The notes under the pieces are model-generated. The model saw nothing but the letters and a program-made list of their open reading frames with translations. It did no database searches and had not been told where the DNA came from. Below are positions 55,046-64,000 of a stretch of 64,000 bases of DNA, piece after piece (position 1 is the first letter of the stretch; every line of letters begins with the position of its first letter). Origin of the DNA: Hyphomicrobiales bacterium (GTDB taxonomy: Bacteria > Pseudomonadota > Alphaproteobacteria > Rhizobiales > Beijerinckiaceae); assembly GCA_930633495.1 (NCBI GenBank), contig CAKNFJ010000001.1, positions 3,805,001 to 3,869,000 of the forward strand. Direction: 5' to 3'. A program made the translations under genes and the position numbers.

Positions 55046-57015
55046 TCAGGCGCAGGCGATGGCCTGGGCGCGCTCGAGGGTCTCGATCACGTCGCAGCCC
55101 ATGAAGATGAACGAGGCGACGCCGGCCTTGTTCAGTGCCTCGGTCTCGGCCGGGCGCCCGGCGAGCCAGACCGTCGCGCCGGCCTTGGCGAGCGCTTCTG
55201 CTGCGGCTGCGCCCTCGGCGGCATAGGCCGCATCCGAACCGCACAGGCAGGCGAGCTTCGCGCCCGAGGCGCGGAAGGCGTCGGTGAGGGCACCGAGATC
55301 GGTCACGCCGTCCCTGGCGAAGCCGTCGCCGCTGGGCGCAGCGAGGCCGCCGGCCTCGAACAGGTTGCGGGCGAAGCCGGCGCGGGCGGTGAAATCGGCG
55401 ATGGAACCGAGCGTCGCCAGGAAGACGACCGGGCGCTGCGGCTGGGCGTCGGCCTTGTCGCGCAGCGCCTCGAACGGCTCCGACAGCCTGAAAGAGGGCA
55501 GGGCGTCGGCGCGAAGAGCCGCGCCCGGCGCGATCGCGGCATCGGCCCGGCCGGCGCCACCGACGAAGGAGCGGATGAGCTCGCTCTGGTTCTGCTCGGC
55601 AAGGCTGCCGGCGGGGCGTCGCTCGGCGCGCGCGACCGGCGCGATCTCCAGCACGGCGACGGCATCCTCGCGGAGATTGGGGAACTCGCTGGTGCCGGTG
55701 ATCGGTTCGCGGCGGCTTGCCACCGCCACGGCGCGGCTGGTCCGTTGTTCGGCCAGCGTCTTCTGGATGTGGCCGCCGGCGAGCGCGGCGAGAATGCCGC
55801 CGAGATCGCCGCTGCGCTGCCGTTCGATCTCCTGGAAGGCCTGCCAGCCCTGTTCGCAGAGCGCCTGCGTCAGGGCCTCGAAGCCGCCGGCGCCTGCGGC
55901 CGGGTCGGCGACGCGCCAGAGATTGCTCTCTTCGAGCAGGATGAGCTGGGTGTTGCGGGCGACCCGGCGCGCGAAGGCATCGGGCAGGCCGAGCGCGGCG
56001 GTGAAGGGCTGGACCGTGAGCGAATCGGTGCCGCCGATGCCGGCCGAGAAGGCCGCGATGGTGCCGCGCAGCAGATTGACATGCGGGTCGCGCCGGGTCA
56101 GCGAGCGCCACGCCGTCTCCGCATGGATCCGGGCCGGTGCCGGCGTCAGCCCGCAGGCCTGCTGGATGCGGTTCCACAGCAGCCTTGCGGCCCGGAACTT
56201 CGCCACCGTCAGGAACTCGTCGGTATCCGCGACCAGCGTGAAGGCCAGCGCGTCGCGCGCCTCGGCCAGAGTCATGCCCTGCGCTTCGAGCGCGCGCAGA
56301 TAGGCGACGGCCGTGGCCAGCGCCGCGCCGAGTTCCTGCGCCTCGCTGGCGCCGGCCTCGTGATAAGGACGGCTGTCGATGGTGACGAACGGGCCGGAAA
56401 AGCCCCGCTCCTTCAGGGCGCGGATGGTCTGGGCGAGCTTGCGTCCGATCTCGGGCCAGGGCACGGCCAGCGAGCCGCCCCCGGCGAAGACGCCGATCGG
56501 ATCGAGGCCGAACGCCACCGACAGCTCGGCCGGCGCATGGCCGCGCTTCTCGATCAGCGCTGCCAGCAGCAGGGCGTCGATGCGGCCTTGCGGCGCCGGA
56601 TCGAGCCGCAGCCGGATGAGATCGAGCATCACGCCGTCGAGCGCCGCATCGAGCGCCGCGACATCCGCGGCGACGAGGCCATGGCCGCGGGCCGCCGGCG
56701 CGCCCGCGAAGCTGATCGTCAGCGTGTCGGCGCCGCCTTCCAGATCGGCCAGCGCCAGTGCCTGCGCTTCCCGCGGCTGCGGATGGTCGAGCCGGGCCGC
56801 GACATGCCAGCGCCCGGCTTCGGCACGCAAGGCCCGCGCGGCAGGCGCGGCGGCCGGATAGAGCGGCTCGATGCGGATGCCGTCGGCGCTGCGGCCCACA
56901 AGCCGCTTCTCAAAATCCGCACCCCTCAGCACCTTCTCAACCGCACCGCGCCACGCCTCAGACGACGGCGCCCCAAAAGCGGAAAGATACGGAAGATCGG
57001 ATCGGGCGGGTAACG

Positions 57016-57019
<4 letters not shown>
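55046..57019 (-). CDS. mutA: methylmalonyl-CoA mutase small subunit
   Basis: A 657-residue non-catalytic partner of ScpA. It keeps the barrel layout ([34 protein letters not shown] and [36 protein letters not shown]) and a C-terminal Rossmann-like domain without the DGHDRG cobalamin motif, as expected for the small subunit. GTG 57019 overlaps the pccA stop in a GTGA junction. Length fits heterodimeric mutases. Confidence 0.93.
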
Positions 57020-59016
<1,997 letters not shown>

Positions 59017-59059
59017 GTTCTGGTCTTCTTCAGCAGAGGAGCGATCGGCAGCAGCGAAT

Positions 59060-59284
59060 TCAGATCTCGTCACGCGGGGCCTGAGAGACATACCGCGACC
59101 GGCCTATCTGGCTCTCTGCCTCGGGGTCCAAGCTGCTCGCGAGCCACAGGAGATGAGACACCTCGTCGAGCATCTCTGCGGCCTGCTGGGTATTCGAGGC
59201 CCGGTCGATCATCTCGATCAACCTGTCTGCCACGTTTTGGACGTTTGCCTCGGGCGTCTGACGAGCATGGGTCATCGACTTCAT
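59060..59284 (-). CDS. 74-residue protein between pccB and pccA
   Basis: A 74-residue soluble, acidic, helical protein. It starts MKSMTHARQTPEANVQNVAD four bases after the pccB stop, continues LIEMIDRASNTQQAAEMLDEVSHLLWLAS and ends SQIGRSRYVSQAPRDEI. It is on the operon strand, and the spacing and codon use argue that it is translated with pccB. No motif is recognised. A role in carboxylase assembly or control is possible but unsupported by sequence alone. Confidence 0.6.
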   Translation of the reverse strand: MKSMTHARQTPEANVQNVADRLIEMIDRASNTQQAAEMLDEVSHLLWLASSLDPEAESQIGRSRYVSQAPRDEI

Positions 59285-59288
59285 TGCC

Positions 59289-60818
59289 TCACAGAGGGAT
59301 GTTGTCGTGTTTCCGCCAGGGGCGTTCGACGCTCTTGGTCCTGAGCATGGCCAGCGCGCGGGCGATGCGGCGGCGGGTCGAGTGCGGCATGATGACCTCG
59401 TCGACATAGCCGCGCTCGGCCGCGACGAAGGGCGACATGAAGCGGTCCTCGTATTCTTTCGTCTTGGCGGCGATGCCATCCGAATCCATGCCACGGAAGA
59501 TGATCTCGACCGCGCCCTTGGCGCCCATCACCGCGATCTGCGCCGTCGGCCAGGCATAGTTGACGTCGGCGCCGATATGCTTGGAGGCCATCACGTCATA
59601 GGCGCCGCCGAAGGCCTTGCGGGTGATGATCGTGACCAGCGGCACGGTGCATTCCGAATAGGCGAAGAGCAGCTTGGCGCCGTGCTTGATCAGGCCGCCA
59701 TATTCCTGCGCCGTGCCCGGCAGGAAGCCGGGAACGTCGACCAGCGAGACGATCGGGATCTCGAAGGCGTCGCAATAGCGGACGAAGCGGGCGGCCTTGC
59801 GCGAGGCGTCGGAGTCGAGCACCCCGGCCAGCACCATCGGCTGGTTGGCGACGATGCCGACGGTGCGGCCCTCGATCCGGCCGAAGCCGGTGACGATGTT
59901 GCCGGCATAGGCCGCCTGGATCTCGAAGAAGTCGCCCTCGTCGACCGTCTTCAGGATCAGCTCCTTGATGTCGTAGGGCTTGTTCGGATTGTCGGGGACG
60001 AGCGTATCGAGGCTCATGTCGACGCGGTCGGGCACGTCGAAGGACGGCCATTCCGGCACGCCGGCGGTGTTGTTGGCCGGCAGGAAATCGAGCAGGCGGC
60101 GCACCTGCAGGAGCGCCTCGACATCGTTCTCGAAGGAGCCGTCGGCGACCGAGGATTTCGAGGTGTGGACCTTGGCGCCGCCGAGCTCCTCGGAGGTCAC
60201 GGTCTCGTTGGTGACGGTCTTCACCACCTCCGGGCCGGTGACGAACATGTAGGAGGTATCGCGGACCATGAAGATGAAGTCGGTCATCGCCGGCGAATAG
60301 ACGTCGCCGCCGGCGCAGGGTCCCATGATCACGGAGATCTGCGGGATCACGCCCGAAGCCTGGACGTTCCGCTTGAAGACCTCGCCATAGCCGCCGAGCG
60401 CCGCGACGCCCTCCTGGATGCGGGCGCCGCCGGCATCGAACAGGCCGACGATGGGCGCGCGCATCTTCAGCGCCATGTCCTGGATCTTGGTGATCTTCTG
60501 GGCATGGGTCTCGGAGAGCGAGCCGCCGAAGACGGTGAAGTCCTTCGAGAAGACGAAGACGGTGCGGCCATTGACCGTGCCCCAGCCGGTGACGACGCCG
60601 TCGCCGGGGATCTTCTCGGCCTTGTCCATGCCGAAATCGACGCAGCGATGCTGCACGAACATGTCGAACTCCTCGAAGGAGTCCTTGTCGAGCAGGAGCT
60701 CGATGCGCTCCCGCGCCGTCAGCTTGCCGCGCTTGTGCTGCGCCTCGATGCGACGCTCGCCGCCACCCTGACGCGCCCCCTCGCGCCGGGATTCGAGCTG
60801 TTCGAGAATGTCTTTCAT
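59289..60818 (-). CDS. pccB: propionyl-CoA carboxylase beta subunit
   Basis: A 509-residue carboxyltransferase starting [20 protein letters not shown]. Crotonase-fold motifs include [65 protein letters not shown] and [13 protein letters not shown], then [19 protein letters not shown] near the end. It transfers carboxyl from biotin to propionyl-CoA to give methylmalonyl-CoA. First gene of the operon, divergent from pccR across 114 bases containing operator-like boxes. Confidence 0.96.
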   Translation of the reverse strand: MKDILEQLESRREGARQGGGERRIEAQHKRGKLTARERIELLLDKDSFEEFDMFVQHRCVDFGMDKAEKIPGDGVVTGWGTVNGRTVFVFSKDFTVFGGSLSETHAQKITKIQDMALKMRAPIVGLFDAGGARIQEGVAALGGYGEVFKRNVQASGVIPQISVIMGPCAGGDVYSPAMTDFIFMVRDTSYMFVTGPEVVKTVTNETVTSEELGGAKVHTSKSSVADGSFENDVEALLQVRRLLDFLPANNTAGVPEWPSFDVPDRVDMSLDTLVPDNPNKPYDIKELILKTVDEGDFFEIQAAYAGNIVTGFGRIEGRTVGIVANQPMVLAGVLDSDASRKAARFVRYCDAFEIPIVSLVDVPGFLPGTAQEYGGLIKHGAKLLFAYSECTVPLVTIITRKAFGGAYDVMASKHIGADVNYAWPTAQIAVMGAKGAVEIIFRGMDSDGIAAKTKEYEDRFMSPFVAAERGYVDEVIMPHSTRRRIARALAMLRTKSVERPWRKHDNIPL

Positions 60819-60899
60819 GGCAAAACCGGAGCCCGACGACTGCGCATTCCCGGCGCAGTAAGACAATGCCGCTTTGCCTGTCTCGCAAAATTGTGCCAA

Positions 60900-60932
60900 T
60901 TTGCAAAGTTGCGAAAAGGGCAAATTTGCAAA
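60900..60932. promoter_or_regulatory. two TTTGCAAA boxes, probable PccR operators
   Basis: TTTGCAAA occurs at 60900-60907 and again at 60925-60932, directly before the pccR ATG. Between them lie a related TTGCGAAA (60909-60916) and GCAAATTTGC (60920-60929). ScfR-family PccR regulators are reported to bind paired TTTGCAAA motifs upstream of pccB, so control of pccB and autoregulation are likely. The spacing here (25 bases start to start) is my count. Confidence 0.7.
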
Positions 60933-62363
60933 ATGAAACGCAAGGTCTTCGCCGGTCCGGCTGTCCGCAGGCTGCGTGAGGAGGCCGGCTGGCCACAGCA
61001 GCTTCTTGCCCGGAAGATCGGAATTTCGCCGAGTTACTTGAACCAGATCGAGCGATCGCAGAGGCCGCTCAGTGCCGCCGTCCTCGTCGAGCTGGCACGG
61101 GTCTTTCGCGTCGACATCTCGCAGATCTCGAACAGCGACGAGGATCGGCTGCTCGTCGATCTGCAGGATGCGCTGTCCGATCCCGCGCTCGCTTACCCGG
61201 TCCTGCCTTCGAGCGAATTGCAAGCCGCGATCCAGCAGGCGCCGAACGTCGCCAAGGCCGTCGTCCGGCTGCAGGCCGCCCACCGGGCGCTCGAGGACAA
61301 GTACCAGGCCCTGGATCAAACCCTCTCGCATTCCGAGGCGGGCGATCTCGCCGGAGCCGTTGCCTTTCCGTACGACGAAGTCCGCGACTTCTTTCACCGG
61401 ATCGGCAACTATGTCGACGATCTGGACCGGCGGGCGGAGGAGACCTATGCGGAGCTCGGCGCCGATACCTCCGCATTGCCCGACGCGCTGATCGGCAGGC
61501 TCGAACTGCGTCATCGGCTTTCTGTCAGGATCGAGCGATCCTTCGGTTTCGATCGGCCGATCAGGCAGTTCGACAGGGCTTCCCGCATCCTCCGCATCGA
61601 TGGTTGCGCGGACGCTTCCAGCCGAACCTTTGCGCTTGCACACCAGCTCGCCCTGTTCGAGGCGCAGGACGTGACGGCCGAGGTTCTGACGCTGGCCAGT
61701 TTCCGCAGCGAGAGCGCCAACGCCGTCTGCTCGGTCGCCCTGGCCAATTACTTCGCCGGTGCCCTGATCCTGCCCTATCGGAAGTTTCTGGATTCCTCCC
61801 GGCTGCACCGCCACGACCTCGGCATCCTGATGCATCTGTTCGGAGCGAGCCTCGAACAGGTCGCTCATCGCCTTTCCACGCTGCAGCGGCCGGGAGCACG
61901 GGGGATACCGTTCTATTTCCTTCGGATCGACCGCGCCGGAAATATCACCAAGCGCCACAGCGCGACGCGCCTGCGCTTTGCGCGCTATGGCGGAGCCTGC
62001 CCGCTCTGGAACGTGCATCAGGCTTTCGAAACGCCCGATCGCATGCTCGTGCAGATCGCGGAGATGCCGGACGGGACGCGCTATCTCTCACTGGCGCAGG
62101 CCATCACGAAAGCCGGGATCGGCCACAGCGCGGCGCGCCGGCGATACGCGATCGGCCTGGGCTGCGAACTGGCCGATGCCGGACAGCTTGTCTATGCCGA
62201 CGAACTGGACACCGAGAACGTGAAGTCGATCGTCCATATCGGGACGAGCTGCCGTCTCTGCGAGCGGCCCAACTGCTCGCAACGGGCCTTCCCGCCGGCA
62301 GGCGCATCGATCCGAATAGATGCGGATATCCGCGAAGCCGTGCCCTATCGGCTGGTGGATTGA
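60933..62363 (+). CDS. pccR: ScfR-family short-chain acyl-CoA regulator PccR
   Basis: A 476-residue transcription factor. An N-terminal Xre helix-turn-helix ([37 protein letters not shown]) is followed by the long acyl-CoA-sensing region (IrrE-like [13 protein letters not shown]) and the DUF2083-type part with [28 protein letters not shown]. The C-terminal cysteine cluster [15 protein letters not shown] is typical of the family. It senses propionyl-CoA-type compounds and controls the divergent pcc/mut operon. The ATG directly follows a TTTGCAAA box. Confidence 0.93.
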   Translation: MKRKVFAGPAVRRLREEAGWPQQLLARKIGISPSYLNQIERSQRPLSAAVLVELARVFRVDISQISNSDEDRLLVDLQDALSDPALAYPVLPSSELQAAIQQAPNVAKAVVRLQAAHRALEDKYQALDQTLSHSEAGDLAGAVAFPYDEVRDFFHRIGNYVDDLDRRAEETYAELGADTSALPDALIGRLELRHRLSVRIERSFGFDRPIRQFDRASRILRIDGCADASSRTFALAHQLALFEAQDVTAEVLTLASFRSESANAVCSVALANYFAGALILPYRKFLDSSRLHRHDLGILMHLFGASLEQVAHRLSTLQRPGARGIPFYFLRIDRAGNITKRHSATRLRFARYGGACPLWNVHQAFETPDRMLVQIAEMPDGTRYLSLAQAITKAGIGHSAARRRYAIGLGCELADAGQLVYADELDTENVKSIVHIGTSCRLCERPNCSQRAFPPAGASIRIDADIREAVPYRLVD

Positions 62364-62572
62364 ACATGTGCCTTTCTTTATCCGAAGGAGGTATCGACAA
62401 GCGCGCGGCCTGCCTTGGATTTCGAGACGCATATTTTCGCTCGGATCGTCCAGGTTGCCGGGGCGAGCGGGTTTTCGTCACGGTACCCAGCCTGCGAACT
62501 GCTGACTTCGCTTCAGGCTGAGTCGCAGGGCATCGCTTCGGAAGGACGATAGGAAGGCGGCACCATCTTCGG

Positions 62573-63265
62573 TCAAATCATATGTTTCGGGCTCTGCCCG
62601 TCATCGCGCACATAACGCCAGAGAATCTCGGCAATTTCTGCACGCCGGCGGGCTTTCGCCTCCGGGGACGACATGTCCCAGTGGAACTGCGCCTCGAAGG
62701 TGTGCCGGTTGGCGACCGAAAAGATGGATAGGGCGTTCAGCGTCGCGTGGAGCTCAAGTGCGGTGATGCCGGGGCGGATGACGCCAAGGTTCCTGCCCTT
62801 CGCGAGCACCCGCTCGATCTGGCCGACGACCGGCCGCGTCATCTGCATCAGCTTCTCGCTGCGCCCGATGTGGCGACCGCGATGGATATTCTCGATCGCG
62901 ACAAGCCGGACGAATTCGGGATTGGCCTGGTGAAAGTCGAAGGTGAATTCGGCGAGCCGGCGGATCGCAGCCTCGGGCTCCAGCGCATCGAGATGGAGAT
63001 CCTCTTCCGCTGCACGCATCTTGCCGTAGGCCATCTCCAGCACGGCTTTGTAGAGCTCTTCCTTTGAGTTGAAGTAGTAGAAGATCAGCCGCTTCGTGAT
63101 GTTGGCCCGCGCGGCGATCGCGTCGGCATTGGCGCCGAGCAGCCCGTTCTCGGCAAATTCCTCGAAGGCGATCTGCAGGATTTCGCTCTTCGTCTTTTCG
63201 CGGTCGCGTCGACGGATCGGCGCATCCTCGCCCCGCATCGGCGCCTTCGCCTTGATGGGCTTCAT
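62573..63265 (-). CDS. TetR/AcrR-family regulator
   Basis: A 230-residue repressor with a TetR helix-turn-helix (EILQIAFEEFAENGLLGANADAIAARANITKRLIFYYFNSKEELYKAVL at about 28-77) and a TetR C-terminal ligand domain (IRRLAEFTFDFHQANPEFVRLVAIENIHRG), similar to regulators of aromatic or shikimate-type catabolism. The gene diverges from a partial isomerase-like gene; the gap holds two near-palindromes that are good candidate operators. Confidence 0.9.
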   Translation of the reverse strand: MKPIKAKAPMRGEDAPIRRRDREKTKSEILQIAFEEFAENGLLGANADAIAARANITKRLIFYYFNSKEELYKAVLEMAYGKMRAAEEDLHLDALEPEAAIRRLAEFTFDFHQANPEFVRLVAIENIHRGRHIGRSEKLMQMTRPVVGQIERVLAKGRNLGVIRPGITALELHATLNALSIFSVANRHTFEAQFHWDMSSPEAKARRRAEIAEILWRYVRDDGQSPKHMI

Positions 63266-63332
63266 GCCCGGTCCTCGCCTTTCCCGACACCCCGCAGCGG
63301 GTCCCCGCCTTCCCTAGCCGATTCAACGCCGC

Positions 63333-63386
63333 TTGACAGCAATTATCCTACAGGATAATTGTCTCGTAATTATCCTGTAGGTTAAT
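63333..63386 (+). promoter_or_regulatory. promoter overlapped by two operator-like palindromes
   Basis: TTGACA at 63333-63338 is followed after 15 bases by GATAAT (63354-63359), a good sigma70-type promoter. AATTATCCTACAGGATAATT at 63341-63360 has perfect 8-bp arms, and AATTATCCTGTAGGTTAAT at 63368-63386 is a second, less perfect copy. The adjacent TetR protein probably binds here and blocks the promoter. Confidence 0.7.
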
Positions 63387-63400
63387 AGTGGGGAGGGAAC

Positions 63401-63514
63401 ATGATCGCTCCTGCGCTTGCTCGCATTGCCCTGTCCGCTTCCGCCGCTTTGCGTGCGGGTAAGCCCGCCACGGGCGCGCCCTCCCTGCGGCCGCAGTGCG
63501 GCCAGCGCCGATGA
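63401..63514 (+). CDS. possible 37-residue leader ORF
   Basis: GGGGAGGGAAC precedes an ATG at 63401, the best ribosome-binding site in the region. The ORF reads MIAPALARIALSASAALRAG and ends QCGQRR; its TGA overlaps the ATG of the next gene (ATGA). It may be a leader that couples translation of the isomerase-like gene, whose own upstream sequence lacks a clear ribosome-binding site. The peptide is Ala/Arg-rich and unconvincing as a functional protein. Confidence 0.35.
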   Translation: MIAPALARIALSASAALRAGKPATGAPSLRPQCGQRR

Positions 63515-64000
63515 TCCATCTCGGCCTCGCCCATCTGACGGCATTGGAGCTGCCCCCGCCGGAACTGGCCCGGGAGGCGGCGAGGGCCGGCTTCCGATCG
63601 ATCGGCCTGCGCGTTCACCCGGCACTGACAGGCGGCATCGCTTATCCGCTCGCGGCTGGGACACAGGCGCAGCGTGAATTCGCCGCCCTTTTGATGTCCG
63701 AAGGTCTGCGCCTGAACGAGATCGAGTTCGTGCAGATCACGCCGGAGATCGACGTCCCGTCCTTTGCGCCGATGTTCGAAGTCGGCGCCGCGCTCGGCGC
63801 GGCCGCGGTGACGGTGTCCGGCGACGATCCTGACGGTGCGCGGCTTGCAGCGAACTTCGCGGCGCTCTGCGAGCTTGCCGGCTCCTTCGGTCTACGCGTC
63901 GATCTGGAATTCATGTGCTGGCGCGCCGTCGGAACCCTGGCACAGGCTTTGGCGGTCATTCGCCGGGCGGGAGCGGCGAACGCCGCCGTGCTCGTGGATG
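63511..64000 (+). CDS. sugar phosphate isomerase/epimerase-like TIM barrel, partial
   Basis: The frame is open from ATG 63511 to the right edge, 163 codons, C-terminus missing. It reads MIHLGLAHLTALELPPPELA, FRSIGLRVHPALTGGIAYPL, LNEIEFVQITPEI, MFEVGAALGAAAVTVSGDD, and FGLRVDLEFMCWRAVGTLAQAL. This is the alternating strand-helix pattern of the xylose-isomerase-like AP endonuclease 2 family, with the first metal-ligand glutamate (LEFM) in place. Substrate unknown. It is probably controlled by the divergent TetR protein. Confidence 0.75.
   Translation, partial: MIHLGLAHLTALELPPPELAREAARAGFRSIGLRVHPALTGGIAYPLAAGTQAQREFAALLMSEGLRLNEIEFVQITPEIDVPSFAPMFEVGAALGAAAVTVSGDDPDGARLAANFAALCELAGSFGLRVDLEFMCWRAVGTLAQALAVIRRAGAANAAVLVD

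Noticed and set aside
59307..60932. N-terminal extension of pccR back to 59307
   Set aside because: It overlaps pccB in antisense and has no start context; the Xre domain begins directly after ATG 60933.
60819..62018. 400-codon N-terminal extension of pccB
   Set aside because: It is antisense to pccR and unlike carboxyltransferases; the family start is [12 protein letters not shown] at 60818.

Overview
The window is GC-rich, densely coded chromosomal DNA from an alphaproteobacterium. The protein families (ScfR-type propionate regulator, AspT/AspD pair, FixJ-like regulator, DUF3300/DUF2950 pair, HlyD/T1SS genes, IS66/IS630/IS21 elements) and a CACGCGAA...TTCGCGTG intergenic repeat suggest Hyphomicrobiales, perhaps a Bosea-like genus. 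That placement is an inference; no rRNA is present to test it.

Left part (1-13.7 kb): a metallo-beta-lactamase-fold hydrolase runs off the left edge, followed by a decayed type I secretion ATPase relic. Next comes a tight three-gene phage packaging module (ParB-domain DNA methyltransferase, DUF5681 protein, large terminase) with no capsid or tail genes, trailing into phage-like debris and an IS110 relic. A minus-strand cluster follows: an Orn/Lys/Arg-type decarboxylase, an AspT antiporter, aspartate 4-decarboxylase and a second AspT antiporter. This looks like a decarboxylation/antiport system that makes proton motive force or resists acid.

Middle part (13.8-36 kb): small secreted proteins, a DUF3300 protein fused to a tail-fibre chaperone-like domain, its DUF2950 partner, polyphosphate kinase 2, and a YiaW/YiaV-like membrane protein plus HlyD adaptor. 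Then comes a scarred accessory region. An IS66 element sits inside an IS630 element with a clear 8-bp target duplication. A FixJ-like regulator, a secreted-protein pseudogene and a TolB/TPR protein follow. An IS21 element without target duplication abuts the C-terminal half of a serine recombinase. tRNA-Gln(UUG) and tRNA-Pro(CGG), a GlsB-type membrane protein, two unknown proteins and a transposase zinc-ribbon protein without a catalytic domain complete the region.

Type I secretion locus (36.4-45.6 kb): two candidate substrates share a strict Q-x-N-x3-D-x-D motif (one copy in the first, five in the second). They are followed by their ABC exporter and HlyD adaptor, with hairpins after the first substrate and after the adaptor. 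Tiny envelope proteins and an outer-membrane barrel with a polyacidic tract lie just beyond. I consider the repeat-bearing substrates the most likely undescribed system here.

Right part (45.6-64 kb): sugar-nucleotide genes (phosphomannomutase, UDP-glucose dehydrogenase, phosphoglucomutase), a membrane acyltransferase, then a complete propionyl-CoA to succinyl-CoA operon on the minus strand: pccB, a 74-residue unknown, pccA, mutA, thiD, mutB. It is driven divergently from its ScfR-type regulator pccR, with TTTGCAAA operator-like boxes between. The window ends with a TetR regulator, an operator/promoter with two near-palindromes, a possible leader ORF and a partial TIM-barrel isomerase-like gene.
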